Shown: positions 23,331 to 31,901, counted from the first letter of the stretch. The stretch is 64,000 nucleotides of DNA from Lentzea cavernae (GCF_014653695.1 NZ_BNAR01000004.1:638645-702644), one strand, 5' to 3'. Made by a program: numbers and translations. The notes: a model not told the origin generated them from the letters alone.

Positions 23331-24068
23331 ATGAAACTCCGTTTCCTCTTACCGGTCGTCGCCCTCCTCTCCGCCGTCGTCGTCACCCCTGCCGCGGCGG
23401 CGGAGGCCGACCCGGTGCAGGCCGCCGACGCCTGCTACACCTGGAACCGCACCCTGTCGGAGGGCGCCTCGGGCGAGGACGTGCGCCAGCTGCAGATCCG
23501 GGTGGCGGGTTATCCCGGGTACGGCGCGGTGCTCGGCATCGACGGCCAGTTCGGCCCGGCCACGAAGGCCGCCGTGACCCGTTTCCAGCAGGCCTACGGT
23601 CTCGGCGCCGACGGCATCGCCGGCTCCGCGACGTTCACGAAGATCTACGCGTTGCAGGACAACGACTGCACGCCGATCAACTTCACCTACGACGAGCTCA
23701 ACAACTGCAACTCCACCTGGGCGGGCGGCAACGTCTCCGCGGCGACCGCGCGCGCGAACGCCCTGGTGTCCATGTGGAAGCTGCAGGCCATGCGGCACGC
23801 CATGGGCGACCGGCCGATCGACGTGAACGGCGGCTTCCGCAGCGTCTCGTGCAACAACGCCGTCGGCGGTGCGGCGGGAAGCCGCCACCTCTACGGTGAC
23901 GCCGTCGACCTGGGCGCCGGACCGCAGGGCTTCTGCGCGCTGGCGAAGCAGGCCCGCAACCACGGCTTCAACGAGATCCTCGGCCCGGGCTACACCGGCC
24001 ACAACGACCACGTGCACGTCGCGCACAAGTCGTCGCGCTTCTGGTCCGCGCCGAGCTGCGGCATCTGA
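23331..24068 (+). CDS. Secreted peptidoglycan-binding M15 D-Ala-D-Ala carboxypeptidase
   Basis: A 245-residue exported protein with signal peptide (KLRFLLPVVALLSAVVVTPAAAA), a peptidoglycan-binding domain type 1 (about 40-105: SEGASGEDVRQLQIRVAGYP, GIDGQFGPATKAAVTRFQ) and a peptidase M15 domain. The zinc ligands are SRHLYGDAVDLG (His, Asp) and NDHVHVAH (His); NGGFRS is the substrate Arg segment. The family cleaves the terminal D-Ala of wall peptides. Cysteine pairs suggest disulfides. GAAAGGTG lies upstream of the ATG. A 15-bp stem terminator follows, so it is monocistronic. Confidence 0.87.
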   Translation: MKLRFLLPVVALLSAVVVTPAAAAEADPVQAADACYTWNRTLSEGASGEDVRQLQIRVAGYPGYGAVLGIDGQFGPATKAAVTRFQQAYGLGADGIAGSATFTKIYALQDNDCTPINFTYDELNNCNSTWAGGNVSAATARANALVSMWKLQAMRHAMGDRPIDVNGGFRSVSCNNAVGGAAGSRHLYGDAVDLGAGPQGFCALAKQARNHGFNEILGPGYTGHNDHVHVAHKSSRFWSAPSCGI

Positions 24069-24084
24069 CGCTGAAGCGTCCACA

Positions 24085-24117
24085 CGCGGTGACCGGCGGC
24101 CTCCGCCGGTCACCGCG
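24085..24117 (+). terminator. Strong hairpin terminator
   Basis: CGCGGTGACCGGCGG pairs perfectly with CCGCCGGTCACCGCG around a 3-nt CCT loop, 17 bp after the M15 peptidase stop; followed by TTCTCGTT. Confidence 0.8.
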
Positions 24118-24175
24118 TTCTCGTTCCCGATCTGGACAGCGCCGCACAGCGGGTGTTTGGATCGATGCACAGCGT

Positions 24176-24193
24176 GTTTACAACGTTGTAAAC
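24176..24193. promoter_or_regulatory. 18-bp palindromic operator upstream of the GH43 gene
   Basis: GTTTACAACGTTGTAAAC is a perfect 9+9 palindrome with a central CG, the architecture of LacI-family sugar-regulator operators. It ends 25 bp before the GH43 start codon and is A/T-rich against a 70% GC background. The cognate repressor is not in the window. Confidence 0.7.
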
Positions 24194-24218
24194 CGATCCC
24201 TGCAGATTGGACGAGACT

Positions 24219-25703
24219 TTGACGTCAAAGATCGTCGTGGCGGCTCTGGCCGTCTCCCTGCTCGGCGGCGTGCCCGCCGTGGCCTCGTCCGCGGCCGCCG
24301 TGCCCGACTTCGCGACCTCGGAGGCCGGCAACCCCTTCGTGGACGGCTGGTACGCCGACCCCGATGTCGCCGTCTACGACAACAAGTACTGGGTCTTCCC
24401 CACGTCGTCGCGGCCGTACGACGAGCAGACGTACCTCGACGCCTTCTCCTCGACCGACCTCGTCAACTGGACCAAGCACCCCAATGTCCTCACCAAGGCG
24501 AACATCTCGTGGGCGCGCCGGGCCGTGTGGGCGCCTGCGCCCGTGCAGCGCAACGGCAAGTACTACCTCTACTTCGGCGCCAACGACATCCAGAGCAACT
24601 CCGAACTGGGCGGCATCGGCGTCGCGGTCGCCGACCGGCCCGAGGGCCCGTACCGCGACGCGATCGGCAAGCCCCTGATCGCCCAGTTCGTCAACGGCGC
24701 GCAGCCGATCGACCAGGACGTGTTCGTCGACACCGACGGTCAGGCGTACATGTACTACGGCGGCTGGGGACACGCCAACGTGGTCAAGCTCAACGCGGAC
24801 ATGACGAGCCTCGGCCAGTTCGCCGACGGCAGCACGTACAAGGAGATCACGCCGGCGAACTTCACCGAGGGTTCGCAGATGTTCAAGCGCAACGGCAAGT
24901 ACTACTTCATGTGGTCCGAGGACGGCTGGACCGGCCCGAACTACGCGGTGTCCTACGCGATCTCCGACTCCCCCACCGGGCCGTTCACCAAGATCAGCCG
25001 GGTGCTGAGCCAGGACGCCTCCGTGGCGAGGGGTTCCGGCCACAACTCGGTGATCAACGTGCCGGGCACGGACATCTGGTACATCGTCTACCACCGGCGT
25101 CCGTTGAGCCGCACGGGCGCCAACGACCGGCAACTCGCCTACGACCGCATGAACTTCAACGCCGACGGCACCATCCAGCCGGTGACCATGCGCGTCGAGG
25201 ACAACTTCGACGATCGCAACGCCGTCGGCTGGACCACGCACGGCGGCACCTGGTCGGCGAGCGGCGGCCGGTACGAGACCGGGGCGTCGTTCGGCGGGAA
25301 GTCGTTGCTGGACACGAACTTCTCGAACTTCGTGCAGGACGCCGACGTCATCCCGAGGTCCGCCGGCGGTGACAGCGGCGTCGTGTTCCGAGCGACCGGC
25401 GCGACCACCGGCACCGACAGCTACCGCGGCTACTACGCCGGGATCACCGGCAACGGGCGCGTGGTGCTCGGCAAGGCGGACAACAACTGGACGCAGCTGG
25501 CCTCGGTACCGGTGACGGTCCGGCCGAACGTGGCGCACCACCTGCGGGTGGAGGCGATCGGGTCGTCGATCAAGGTGTTCGTCGGCGACATGGCCACGCC
25601 GAAGATCTCGGTGACCGACACGAGCTTCTCCAGCGGTGCCAACGGTGTCCGCGTCTTCAACACCGGTGCGGCCTTCGACAACTTCGCCGTCGGCCACCGG
25701 TAG
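24219..25703 (+). CDS. Secreted GH43 glycosidase (arabinofuranosidase/xylosidase type)
   Basis: A 494-residue exported glycoside hydrolase. After a signal peptide ending SSAAAV, the five-bladed GH43 domain (about 30-320) shows the catalytic base in GWYADPDVAVYDNKYW, the pKa-tuning Asp in QDVFVDTDGQAYM and the acid Glu in FTEGSQMFKRNGKYY. Residues about 330-494 form a beta-sandwich with DNFDDRNAVGWTTHGGTWSA and FDNFAVGHR, a concanavalin-like module. TTG at 24219 follows GGACGAG with suitable spacing; TTG at 24207 is possible. The family acts on arabinan or xylan side chains; the xylanase at 51.6 kb fits the same lifestyle. Confidence 0.85.
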   Translation: MTSKIVVAALAVSLLGGVPAVASSAAAVPDFATSEAGNPFVDGWYADPDVAVYDNKYWVFPTSSRPYDEQTYLDAFSSTDLVNWTKHPNVLTKANISWARRAVWAPAPVQRNGKYYLYFGANDIQSNSELGGIGVAVADRPEGPYRDAIGKPLIAQFVNGAQPIDQDVFVDTDGQAYMYYGGWGHANVVKLNADMTSLGQFADGSTYKEITPANFTEGSQMFKRNGKYYFMWSEDGWTGPNYAVSYAISDSPTGPFTKISRVLSQDASVARGSGHNSVINVPGTDIWYIVYHRRPLSRTGANDRQLAYDRMNFNADGTIQPVTMRVEDNFDDRNAVGWTTHGGTWSASGGRYETGASFGGKSLLDTNFSNFVQDADVIPRSAGGDSGVVFRATGATTGTDSYRGYYAGITGNGRVVLGKADNNWTQLASVPVTVRPNVAHHLRVEAIGSSIKVFVGDMATPKISVTDTSFSSGANGVRVFNTGAAFDNFAVGHR

Positions 25704-25726
25704 GCCCTCGGCCGCCCCGGCTGACC

Positions 25727-25775
25727 CGTTCCTGCGCACCAGGCCTGGTGGATCAAGCACTGGTGCGCAGGAACG
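25727..25775. repeat. 16-bp inverted repeat after the GH43 gene
   Basis: CGTTCCTGCGCACCAG and its exact complement CTGGTGCGCAGGAACG are separated by 17 bp, 24 bp after the GH43 stop. It may act as a terminator; the length and loop are larger than at neighbouring terminators. Confidence 0.6.
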
Positions 25776-25863
25776 TGCGCGGTGCTGTCCCGAACCAGCC
25801 GAACCGCATCGGCGCGGACCCGCACACGACATCCGGAGACCACGGGCGTGGCGGTTCGCGTCC

Positions 25864-25878
25864 GGTGAACGGTTCACC
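25864..25878. promoter_or_regulatory. Short palindrome upstream of hypothetical gene
   Basis: GGTGAAC-G-GTTCACC, 7-bp arms around one base, 41 bp upstream of the GTG at 25920. Candidate operator only. Confidence 0.35.
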
Positions 25879-25919
25879 CGATAGATGCTCGAGCACGGTG
25901 TGATGCGGGCGAGGTTTCA

Positions 25920-26228
25920 GTGAAGTCGCAGGGGTACTCGACAGGCACGCCGAGCCGTCGGCAGCTCGCAGCCCTTCGAGCCACCGGGATCCCCATGTCC
26001 GCCTCCCAGTCCCCCAGCAGCGGTTCCGTCATCACCTACCTCAACCCGGATGCGATGCACCCGGACACCTACCTGCGCGGTGTCGTGGCCGGGCCGCACG
26101 TCGTCGATCCGGAGACCGGTCATTCGTGGGTGCCGGTGCTGTTGCCCAACCGGTCGACCACCGTGCTGGACACCGTCAACATCGTGCGGGTGCGGCGACC
26201 GGCGAGCCGGAACGCACCACCGGAATGA
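25920..26228 (+). CDS. Hypothetical protein
   Basis: A 102-residue protein of no recognised family. GTG at 25920 follows GGGCGAGG at good distance; an ATG at 25995 would give a 77-residue form starting MSASQSPSSGSVITYLNPD. The middle, HPDTYLRGVVAGPHVVDPETGHSWVPVLLPNRSTTVLDT, has normal actinomycete codon bias and looks like a small beta-rich domain. It lies at the edge of the stress-signalling island and converges on a STAS gene. Confidence 0.55.
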   Translation: MKSQGYSTGTPSRRQLAALRATGIPMSASQSPSSGSVITYLNPDAMHPDTYLRGVVAGPHVVDPETGHSWVPVLLPNRSTTVLDTVNIVRVRRPASRNAPPE

Positions 26229-26260
26229 GATCTCGCCGGGTCCTGTGAGGAGACGGCGTC

Positions 26261-26647
26261 TCAGCCGTGCCCGACGGATCGGGTGCGGACGGCGGCGAGT
26301 GCGGCCGGCAGGCTCGGGAACAACGGGAGCAGCACGTCCACCCCGGTCAGGGACAGCGGTCTGAGCACCACGTCCCGCGTCGCGACGACGGCGAACGGAA
26401 CGGCCAGGTGTTCCACCTCGTCCTGCGCGCTGAGCAGGAGGTTGATGCCGCTGGAGCCGAAGAAGGTCACCGCCCGCAGGTCGATGACGAACCCGTCAGG
26501 GGCTCGTTTCAACGCGTCGGCGACCACGGTGCGCGGAGTCGTTTCGGTGAACATGTCGATTTCGCCGGTGACGACGAGAACAGCTATTCCACCGTGGTGG
26601 GTCACGTGGGCTTCCAGGACTTCTGAACTTCGACGTTCGGAGATCAT
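26261..26647 (-). CDS. STAS-domain anti-sigma factor antagonist
   Basis: A 128-residue RsbV/SpoIIAA-type protein: VLVVTGEIDMFTETTPRTVV, then FVIDLRAVTFFGSSGINLLL with the phosphorylatable Ser in FFGSSGI, and LRPLSLTGVDVLL. It would switch an anti-sigma kinase according to its phosphorylation state. Two genes upstream on the same strand is an RsbU-type PP2C phosphatase that could dephosphorylate it. The start ATG at 26647 is followed by normal coding bias; the 259-bp upstream spacer is relatively A/T-rich and should hold its promoter. Confidence 0.85.
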   Translation of the reverse strand: MISERRSSEVLEAHVTHHGGIAVLVVTGEIDMFTETTPRTVVADALKRAPDGFVIDLRAVTFFGSSGINLLLSAQDEVEHLAVPFAVVATRDVVLRPLSLTGVDVLLPLFPSLPAALAAVRTRSVGHG

Positions 26648-26906
26648 TGCCGTGCTCCCATCGGCTGACCGCGAAAAGCGCCGACGCGAGCCGCTGCCCC
26701 ACCCGGAAAACCTGCTCGATTTACCTCACCAGAAGTCGATGTTTCAGGATCTGGGTTCAAAGCTATGCCCGTGTCCGCACCGGCACAACCGCACTCGTGC
26801 GGTCGAGGGAACTTTTCACTTAAATGTCACGGGCTGTGACCAATTTGCACGAATGATTTCGCCGTCACACGAACTGCACTCCTCCAAAAAGGACGAATGC
26901 GCCGGT

Positions 26907-27254
26907 TCACGCTTCGGCGGCACGACTGCGATCCACCAGCGCGGCGGCGCGGTGCTGTGCGGCCGCCGCGTCGTGCGCCGCGGCTCCGGGCCCACCCCGT
27001 GCCGCCGCGTGCGAGTGCACTTCCGCCGCCCGGTCGTGTGCCTCGGCGGCGCTGCCGAGGCTTTCGCGCAACGTTTCCCGCGCGCGGGCTGCCTGGTGCC
27101 GGGCCTCGGTCAGCGCGACCAGGGCCGCTTCGACGTTGTCCGTCGTCGACGCCCGACCGGCACGCGTGCGGAGCTGGGCACGGCGCACCGCGAGCTCGCG
27201 GATGCGCTCCGCCGTGGCGCGCGCACGCGCCGCTGCCCGTTCGCCGGACGTCAT
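26907..27254 (-). CDS. Ala-rich coiled-coil hypothetical protein
   Basis: A 115-residue protein composed almost wholly of Ala, Arg, Glu and His. It has long predicted helices (ERAAARARATAERIRELAV; EARHQAARARETLRESLGSA) and a C-terminal tandem pattern in which AHDRAAEVHSHAA and AAHDAAAAQHRAA recur. Such short AHxRAAxxH proteins are found beside STAS/GAF regulators in actinomycetes; no function is known to me. It lies between the STAS gene and the phosphatase gene on the same strand. Confidence 0.6.
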   Translation of the reverse strand: MTSGERAAARARATAERIRELAVRRAQLRTRAGRASTTDNVEAALVALTEARHQAARARETLRESLGSAAEAHDRAAEVHSHAAARGGPGAAAHDAAAAQHRAAALVDRSRAAEA

Positions 27255-27374
27255 GGGAACAGCGTCTCTCCCCGATCACCTGCGGCACAAGTGGTCGGCG
27301 TCCAAGACGTTCTCGTCCAAAGACCGGTCAGCACAACGGATGTCGCCGTTGACGCAGAGTTTCCGAGTGTGCGG

Positions 27375-28838
27375 TCACACGCTCAACTCGCCGGGCCTGA
27401 TCCACCGCGCCAGCAGAACGGACGCGTCGTCCTGCAGGACGCCGTTCTGGTGTGCCAGCACGGCTTTCACCAACCGGCGCGCCGTCTCCGGCGGCGGGTG
27501 CCCCGACGCCGCCTCCCGTTCGAGGAAGTCCGTCAGCCGCGCCTCACCGAAGAACTCCCCGTCGGGGTCGCGTGCTTCGGTGACGCCGTCGGTGTGCAGC
27601 ACGATCCAGTCGCCGGACTGCAGGACCTCCTCGGCGACGGTGAGCTCGCCCGTCCCCAGGCCGAAGGGCGGGCGGCGCCCGCCGCCGAGGGTCTTGACGA
27701 CCTTGCCGGAGCGCAGCAGCAGGGGTGGCGGGTGGCCGGCGTTCACGTACCGCAGGCGTCCGCCGGCCAGGTCCAGCTCGGCCAGGACGCCGGTGGCGAA
27801 GGCGCCGCGCGGGAACTGGCCGTTGATCGTCTCGTCCATGGCGCGGGCCTGTTCGAACAGACCGTGCCCGACGCGGCGGGTGCTGCGGGACGCGGCCAGG
27901 GCGGCCGCGGCGACGAACCCGCTGCGCATCGTGTGCCCGACGGCGTCGAAGATGGCGAGCGACGCCGTGCCGGCCGACAACGCGTAGTCGAAGGCGTCAC
28001 CACCGACCTCGTAGCAGGGTTCCAGCACACCGGCGACGGCGAAGCTGTCGACGGCGGCCGTGAGCGGTGGCAGCAGCTGGTAGATCAGGTCGGCGGCCGG
28101 TGTCCTCGGGCGCTGCAGCCGGACGGCGTCCAGGCCGTCGCCGTAGTGCGTGGTGATGGTCGCGAGGTGACCGATCAGGGAGGACAGCCACCGGCAGCGC
28201 AGGCGCAGGTCGGGGTCGTGCAGGTCCGCTCCCTCCGGCGGGACCACCTCGAGGACGCCGAGGCGTTCCACGCCGTCGAGCAGGGGCACCCACAGCCGCG
28301 CGGGACCGCCGGTCGTGGACGGGACCACCTCCACGGTGCGGAACGCCCGCCCCGGCAGGGAGGAGTCGACCCCGAGAGGGGTGGGGTTCGCGGCATCACC
28401 GAGCGGGTGCAGCAGGCTCTGCTCGTAGTCGACGAGGTAGATCGTGATGCGCAGGCCCAGCGCGAGGCCGGCGCGGGCGGCGACGGCGGGCAGGTGCTCC
28501 GGTGGCGCCTGGTGCATGCCGTCGAGCAGCGCCACCAGTCCTGCCAGCGGGCCGGTGCGCGGGCCGCCGGTGCCGGCCCGGAACGTGTAGGGGACCCGCT
28601 GCGGCCAGGTCAGCTCGTCCAGGCGCTCGTTGACCGCGTGCGCCAGCGTGTCGCGCTGCGACGCCGGCAGGGGCATCAGCCCGTGGAGGTAGGCCTCGAC
28701 CTCGACCGGGCCCGCGTCCCCGCCGAGGGCGAAGTACCGGGTCCACAACTGCTGCAGCGTCAGCTCGGAGCGCCGGAACGCGTGCGTGAGCGCACGGTGC
28801 TGCTCGTCCTGTCGCGACGAGTCCTGCTCGTTCGTCAT
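27375..28838 (-). CDS. GAF-domain PP2C (RsbU/SpoIIE-type) serine phosphatase
   Basis: A 487-residue regulator. The N-terminal third is helical, residues about 110-240 form a GAF-like sensor (LALGLRITIYLVDYEQSLLH, then ARLWVPLLDGVERLGVLEVV), and about 255-487 a SpoIIE phosphatase domain with GGDAFDYALS, IFDAVGHTMRSG, GQFPRGAFATG, YVNAGHPPPLLL, LHTDGVTEARD and a C-terminal DDASVLLARW. The Mn-binding Asp residues are all present. It would dephosphorylate STAS antagonists such as the one encoded two genes downstream. It starts 5 bp after the GAF-ANTAR gene, so the two are co-transcribed. Confidence 0.87.
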   Translation of the reverse strand: MTNEQDSSRQDEQHRALTHAFRRSELTLQQLWTRYFALGGDAGPVEVEAYLHGLMPLPASQRDTLAHAVNERLDELTWPQRVPYTFRAGTGGPRTGPLAGLVALLDGMHQAPPEHLPAVAARAGLALGLRITIYLVDYEQSLLHPLGDAANPTPLGVDSSLPGRAFRTVEVVPSTTGGPARLWVPLLDGVERLGVLEVVPPEGADLHDPDLRLRCRWLSSLIGHLATITTHYGDGLDAVRLQRPRTPAADLIYQLLPPLTAAVDSFAVAGVLEPCYEVGGDAFDYALSAGTASLAIFDAVGHTMRSGFVAAAALAASRSTRRVGHGLFEQARAMDETINGQFPRGAFATGVLAELDLAGGRLRYVNAGHPPPLLLRSGKVVKTLGGGRRPPFGLGTGELTVAEEVLQSGDWIVLHTDGVTEARDPDGEFFGEARLTDFLEREAASGHPPPETARRLVKAVLAHQNGVLQDDASVLLARWIRPGELSV

Positions 28839-28843
28839 GATGA

Positions 28844-29566
28844 TCAGCGCCCGCGACGGGTGGTCGAGCGGACCAGTGCGCCCGCGAGGTCGCGGAGCTT
28901 CCTGTTCTCCTCGTGGGAGCCGCGCGCCAGCAGGGAGAACGCCGTCTCCTCGTCCACGTGCTCCCGCGCCATGACGATCCCCTTCGCCATGCTGATCACG
29001 TCCCGGCCGCGCATCTGCTCGGCGAGCGCGTCGCTGAACCTCCCCGCGTTGTCGAGCGAGCGCACGTTCGCCACCAGGATCGCCGCCTGCGCGGCGAACA
29101 TCGTGAGCAGGTACTGGTCCCTGTCCCCGAACGTGCCGGGGTCGTGGCCGTAGACCTTGATCGCGCCCAGCGCGGTGCCGCCGGCCACCAGCGGCGCGCT
29201 CATCGCCGACCGCATCGCCGACCACCTGGCGGCGGAGGTCCAGCGCTGCCAGCGCTTCTCCCTCGCGATGTCGTCGATGCGGAACGAGCGGCTCTGCTCC
29301 CACGCGCTCAGGCACGGCCCCTCTCCGAGCTCGTACTGGAGCCCGTCGAGGTGCTCCACGACCGGGTCGGTGGCGGCCGCGGTCAGCTTGCGGCCGTTCT
29401 CGTCCATCAGGGTCACGCCCGCTCCGGCGGTGCCGGGCAGCGCCTCCCGCATCAGTGACGTCACCAGGGTCAGCGCCGTGTGGACCGTCTCCCGCGAGAG
29501 CAGCAAGCCGGACATCCGCGCGGACACGGCCGCAAGTTCGTCGGCCAGCGGCAGGTCGTGGTCCAT
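28844..29566 (-). CDS. GAF-ANTAR regulator
   Basis: A 240-residue protein with an N-terminal GAF domain (GVTLMDENGRKLTAAATD, ELGEGPCLSAWEQ, SAMSAPLVAGGTALGAIKVYG) and a C-terminal ANTAR domain (RGRDVISMAKGIVMAREHVD, EETAFSLLARGSHEENRKL). ANTAR domains bind paired hairpins in nascent RNA and antagonise termination. It is the first gene of the unit GAF-ANTAR/phosphatase and diverges from a glycosyltransferase with a sigma-B-like promoter in the gap. A second GAF-ANTAR gene is at 35.7 kb. Confidence 0.87.
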   Translation of the reverse strand: MDHDLPLADELAAVSARMSGLLLSRETVHTALTLVTSLMREALPGTAGAGVTLMDENGRKLTAAATDPVVEHLDGLQYELGEGPCLSAWEQSRSFRIDDIAREKRWQRWTSAARWSAMRSAMSAPLVAGGTALGAIKVYGHDPGTFGDRDQYLLTMFAAQAAILVANVRSLDNAGRFSDALAEQMRGRDVISMAKGIVMAREHVDEETAFSLLARGSHEENRKLRDLAGALVRSTTRRGR

Positions 29567-29645
29567 TGGCCTGGCTTCCCTCGGACTTCAGCGGCAAACC
29601 GGCGGGCGACGTTCGCGAACCGCCTGCGCGCCGTCGGCACCACAG

Positions 29646-29670
29646 GTTTCGATCAGCAGAAACCGGGTAT
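29646..29670 (+). promoter_or_regulatory. Sigma-B-like promoter of the glycosyltransferase gene
   Basis: GTTT (29646-29649), a 15-bp spacer and GGGTAT (29665-29670). This fits the Streptomyces sigma-B consensus GNNT-N14-16-GGGTAC/T as I recall it. The predicted transcription start is about 85 nt upstream of the TTG start codon. Confidence 0.6.
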
Positions 29671-29761
29671 CCCGGGCGGTGCCCTTGAGTGGGCTTTTCA
29701 CTCCGAGTTGAGCAGACAGCTCGTTCCACGTGCTTGTCACATGCCGCAACGGGAGTCCTAA

Positions 29762-30967
29762 TTGAAGATCGCCATGGTGTCCGCTGACGGAAGCCCGCTC
29801 GATGAGGCGGCCGGTCCGCACGGCGCCTACGTCGACGGGCTCTCGGCCGCGCTGTGCCGCGACGGGCACGAGGTGGCGGTCTACACCCGCCGCGACCACC
29901 GCGGCGCGCCGGCGCGAGTCCGCACCGACCGCGGCTACGAGCTGGTGCACGTGCCCGCCGGGCCCGCCGAGCGGCTCGCCGACGAGGACGCGTTGCCGCA
30001 CATCGGCGCCTTCACCTCGTCGCTCCTGCGCGAGTGGGCGACCTCCCCGCCGGACGTGGTGCACGGGCACCGGTGGGTGTCCGGCATGGTGAGCGTGCTC
30101 GGCGGACGCAGGATCAGCGTTCCGGTCGTGCAGACGTTCCACTCGCTCGCGGCGGCCGAGCAGCGGCACTGCACCACCCGCGGCACGGGCCCGGAGCAGC
30201 GCCGCAAGCTCGAGGTCCTGGTGGGCAGGGAGGTCGCGCACGTCGCGGCCGGCAGCTCGAGCGAGGCGTTCGAACTCCTCAACGCGGGTGTGCACCGGTC
30301 GGCGATCTCCGTCGTGCCCAGCGGCGTGGACATCGACGCGTTCACGCCCGACGGTCCCGAGGCCCGGCGCGGCAGGCCGCACCGGGTCGTCCTCACCGGC
30401 ACGCAGCTCACCCCCAGGCACGTCGACGCCGTCATCAGCGCGCTGTTCCGCGTCGACGGCGCCGAACTGGTGGTCGCAGGCCTTCCGCTGGGACGACCCG
30501 GCGGTGATCCCGCAGCCGCGAAGGCGCGCGACGTCGACGCCGGCCCGCGAGTCGCGTTCACCGGTCCGGTGGCGCGCTCGGCGATGCCCGCACTCCTGCG
30601 TTCCGCCGACGTCGTCGTCTGCGCGTCGTCGTACGAGCCGTCCAGCGCGATCGCGCTCGAGGCGATGGCCTGCGGCGTGCCGGTCGTCGCCACCGCGGTC
30701 GACGCGCTCGCCGACGTCGTCGTGGACGGGGTGACCGGGTTGCTCGTGCCTCCGGGTGAGCAGGTGGCCCTGTCCCGGGCGCTGCGCTCGCTCCTGCTGA
30801 ACGACACGCTGCGCAACGAGTTCGCCGTGGCCGGCCGCGATCGCGTCACCGCGCGGTACTCCTGGGACCGGGTCGCCGCGGACTTCCTGCGCCTCTACGA
30901 GCAGGCCGGTGCGCGGACGGCCGGCGCGGCGGATCCGGTGCACCAGGCCTCCGCGTCCGAGGCGTGA
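29762..30967 (+). CDS. GT4-family glycosyltransferase
   Basis: A 401-residue GT-B glycosyltransferase. The N-terminal domain has MKIAMVSADGSPLDEAAGPH with a glycine-rich acceptor loop; the C-terminal domain shows VVPSGVDIDAFTP, VAFTGPVARSAMPALLRSAD and the donor-site CASSYEPSSAIALEAMACGV with the E-x7-E pattern. It resembles trehalose/sucrose-phosphate-synthase-like and mycothiol-type GT4 enzymes; the sugar is not determinable. The TTG start has GGGAG upstream and puts MKIAMVS at the N-terminus. A sigma-B-like promoter precedes it, consistent with a stress-induced glycan or solute. Confidence 0.82.
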   Translation: MKIAMVSADGSPLDEAAGPHGAYVDGLSAALCRDGHEVAVYTRRDHRGAPARVRTDRGYELVHVPAGPAERLADEDALPHIGAFTSSLLREWATSPPDVVHGHRWVSGMVSVLGGRRISVPVVQTFHSLAAAEQRHCTTRGTGPEQRRKLEVLVGREVAHVAAGSSSEAFELLNAGVHRSAISVVPSGVDIDAFTPDGPEARRGRPHRVVLTGTQLTPRHVDAVISALFRVDGAELVVAGLPLGRPGGDPAAAKARDVDAGPRVAFTGPVARSAMPALLRSADVVVCASSYEPSSAIALEAMACGVPVVATAVDALADVVVDGVTGLLVPPGEQVALSRALRSLLLNDTLRNEFAVAGRDRVTARYSWDRVAADFLRLYEQAGARTAGAADPVHQASASEA

Positions 30968-31069
30968 GCAGGCAGTTCAGGGACCAAATCGCGGTCGACG
31001 TCCTGGGTGCGGTGCGCGTGGTCGTCGGTGTCCTGACCTGCCGGACTCCGAAACGTGACGCTGCTCGGT

Positions 31070-31093
31070 GTTTGTGCGGGCTGTGCCGGGCTA
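31070..31093 (+). promoter_or_regulatory. Weak sigma-B-like promoter candidate
   Basis: GTTT, 14 bp, GGGCTA, which departs from GGGTAT at positions 4-6. About 35 nt upstream of the hydrolase/recQ unit. Recorded as a candidate only. Confidence 0.3.
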
Positions 31094-31127
31094 ATTCCTC
31101 TGCACTCGGAGAAGAACGAGCGGAGTC

Positions 31128-31901
31128 ATGACCTTGAGTGCTGCTGGACAACTGCGGTCGCTGGCGCGCGAACACGTCGCCGTCGCCGCTCTCACGATCC
31201 CCCGCCTGGTGCGCCACCCGGTGTGGCGCGAGCCGGACCCCCACGAGGGCGCCGGTCTCGGCGTGGTGCTGGTGCCCGGCTTCGGGGCGAACGAATTCAG
31301 CCTCACCTTCGCCACCACCTGGTTGCGCGACCGCGGTTACGTGCCGGTGGGCGCCGGTGTCGGCTTCAACGTGGGCTGCACCTCCCAGCTCGTGGACCGG
31401 ATCGTGGAGCGCCTGGAGGAGCACGTCGAGGCCACCGGCGCGCCGGTGGTGCTGCTCGGTCAGAGCCGCGGTGGCGGGCTCGCGAGGCTGGCCGCCGTCC
31501 GCCGTCCCGACCTGGTGCGCGGCCTGGTGATGCTGGGCAGCCCGCTGCTCGACCCCATGGGCGCCCACCCGCACGTCCTGCTCGCCGCGAGGGCGCTGGC
31601 GGGGCTGGCCGCGCTCGGCGTGCCCGGCCTGATGGACAACGACTGCCTGTCGGGAACGTGCTTCGAGGACAACGTCGCGGCGGCCACCGCGCCACTGCCG
31701 CCGGAGGTGCCCGCGGTGTCGGTGTACTCCAAGTCCGACGGCATCGTGCCCTGGCGGCTGTCGCTCGACCCGTCGGCCGAGTGCGTCGAGGTCCACAGCA
31801 CGCACACCGGCATGGGCCTCGACCCTGACGTGTACCTCGCCCTGCGCCCGCGCCTGGCCGCGTGGGCCGCCGAAAGGTTCGACCTGCGCGATGCCGGCTG
31901 A
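31128..31901 (+). CDS. Alpha/beta hydrolase
   Basis: A 257-residue hydrolase. VVLVPGFGANEFSLTF is the oxyanion strand-loop, LLGQSRGGGLARLAA the nucleophile elbow (GQSRG), YSKSDGIVPW the acid and VHSTHTGMGLDPD the His region. No signal peptide. The family is close to lipase/PGAP1-like esterases. GAGCGGAG lies upstream of the ATG. Its last 11 bp overlap the start of recQ, so the two are translationally linked; the functional reason for that pairing is not evident. Confidence 0.8.
   Translation: MTLSAAGQLRSLAREHVAVAALTIPRLVRHPVWREPDPHEGAGLGVVLVPGFGANEFSLTFATTWLRDRGYVPVGAGVGFNVGCTSQLVDRIVERLEEHVEATGAPVVLLGQSRGGGLARLAAVRRPDLVRGLVMLGSPLLDPMGAHPHVLLAARALAGLAALGVPGLMDNDCLSGTCFEDNVAAATAPLPPEVPAVSVYSKSDGIVPWRLSLDPSAECVEVHSTHTGMGLDPDVYLALRPRLAAWAAERFDLRDAG

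Noticed and set aside
26826..26840. GTCAC-N5-GTGAC inverted repeat in the spacer between the coiled-coil and STAS genes
   Set aside because: Arms of only 5 bp; expected by chance at this frequency and not repeated nearby.
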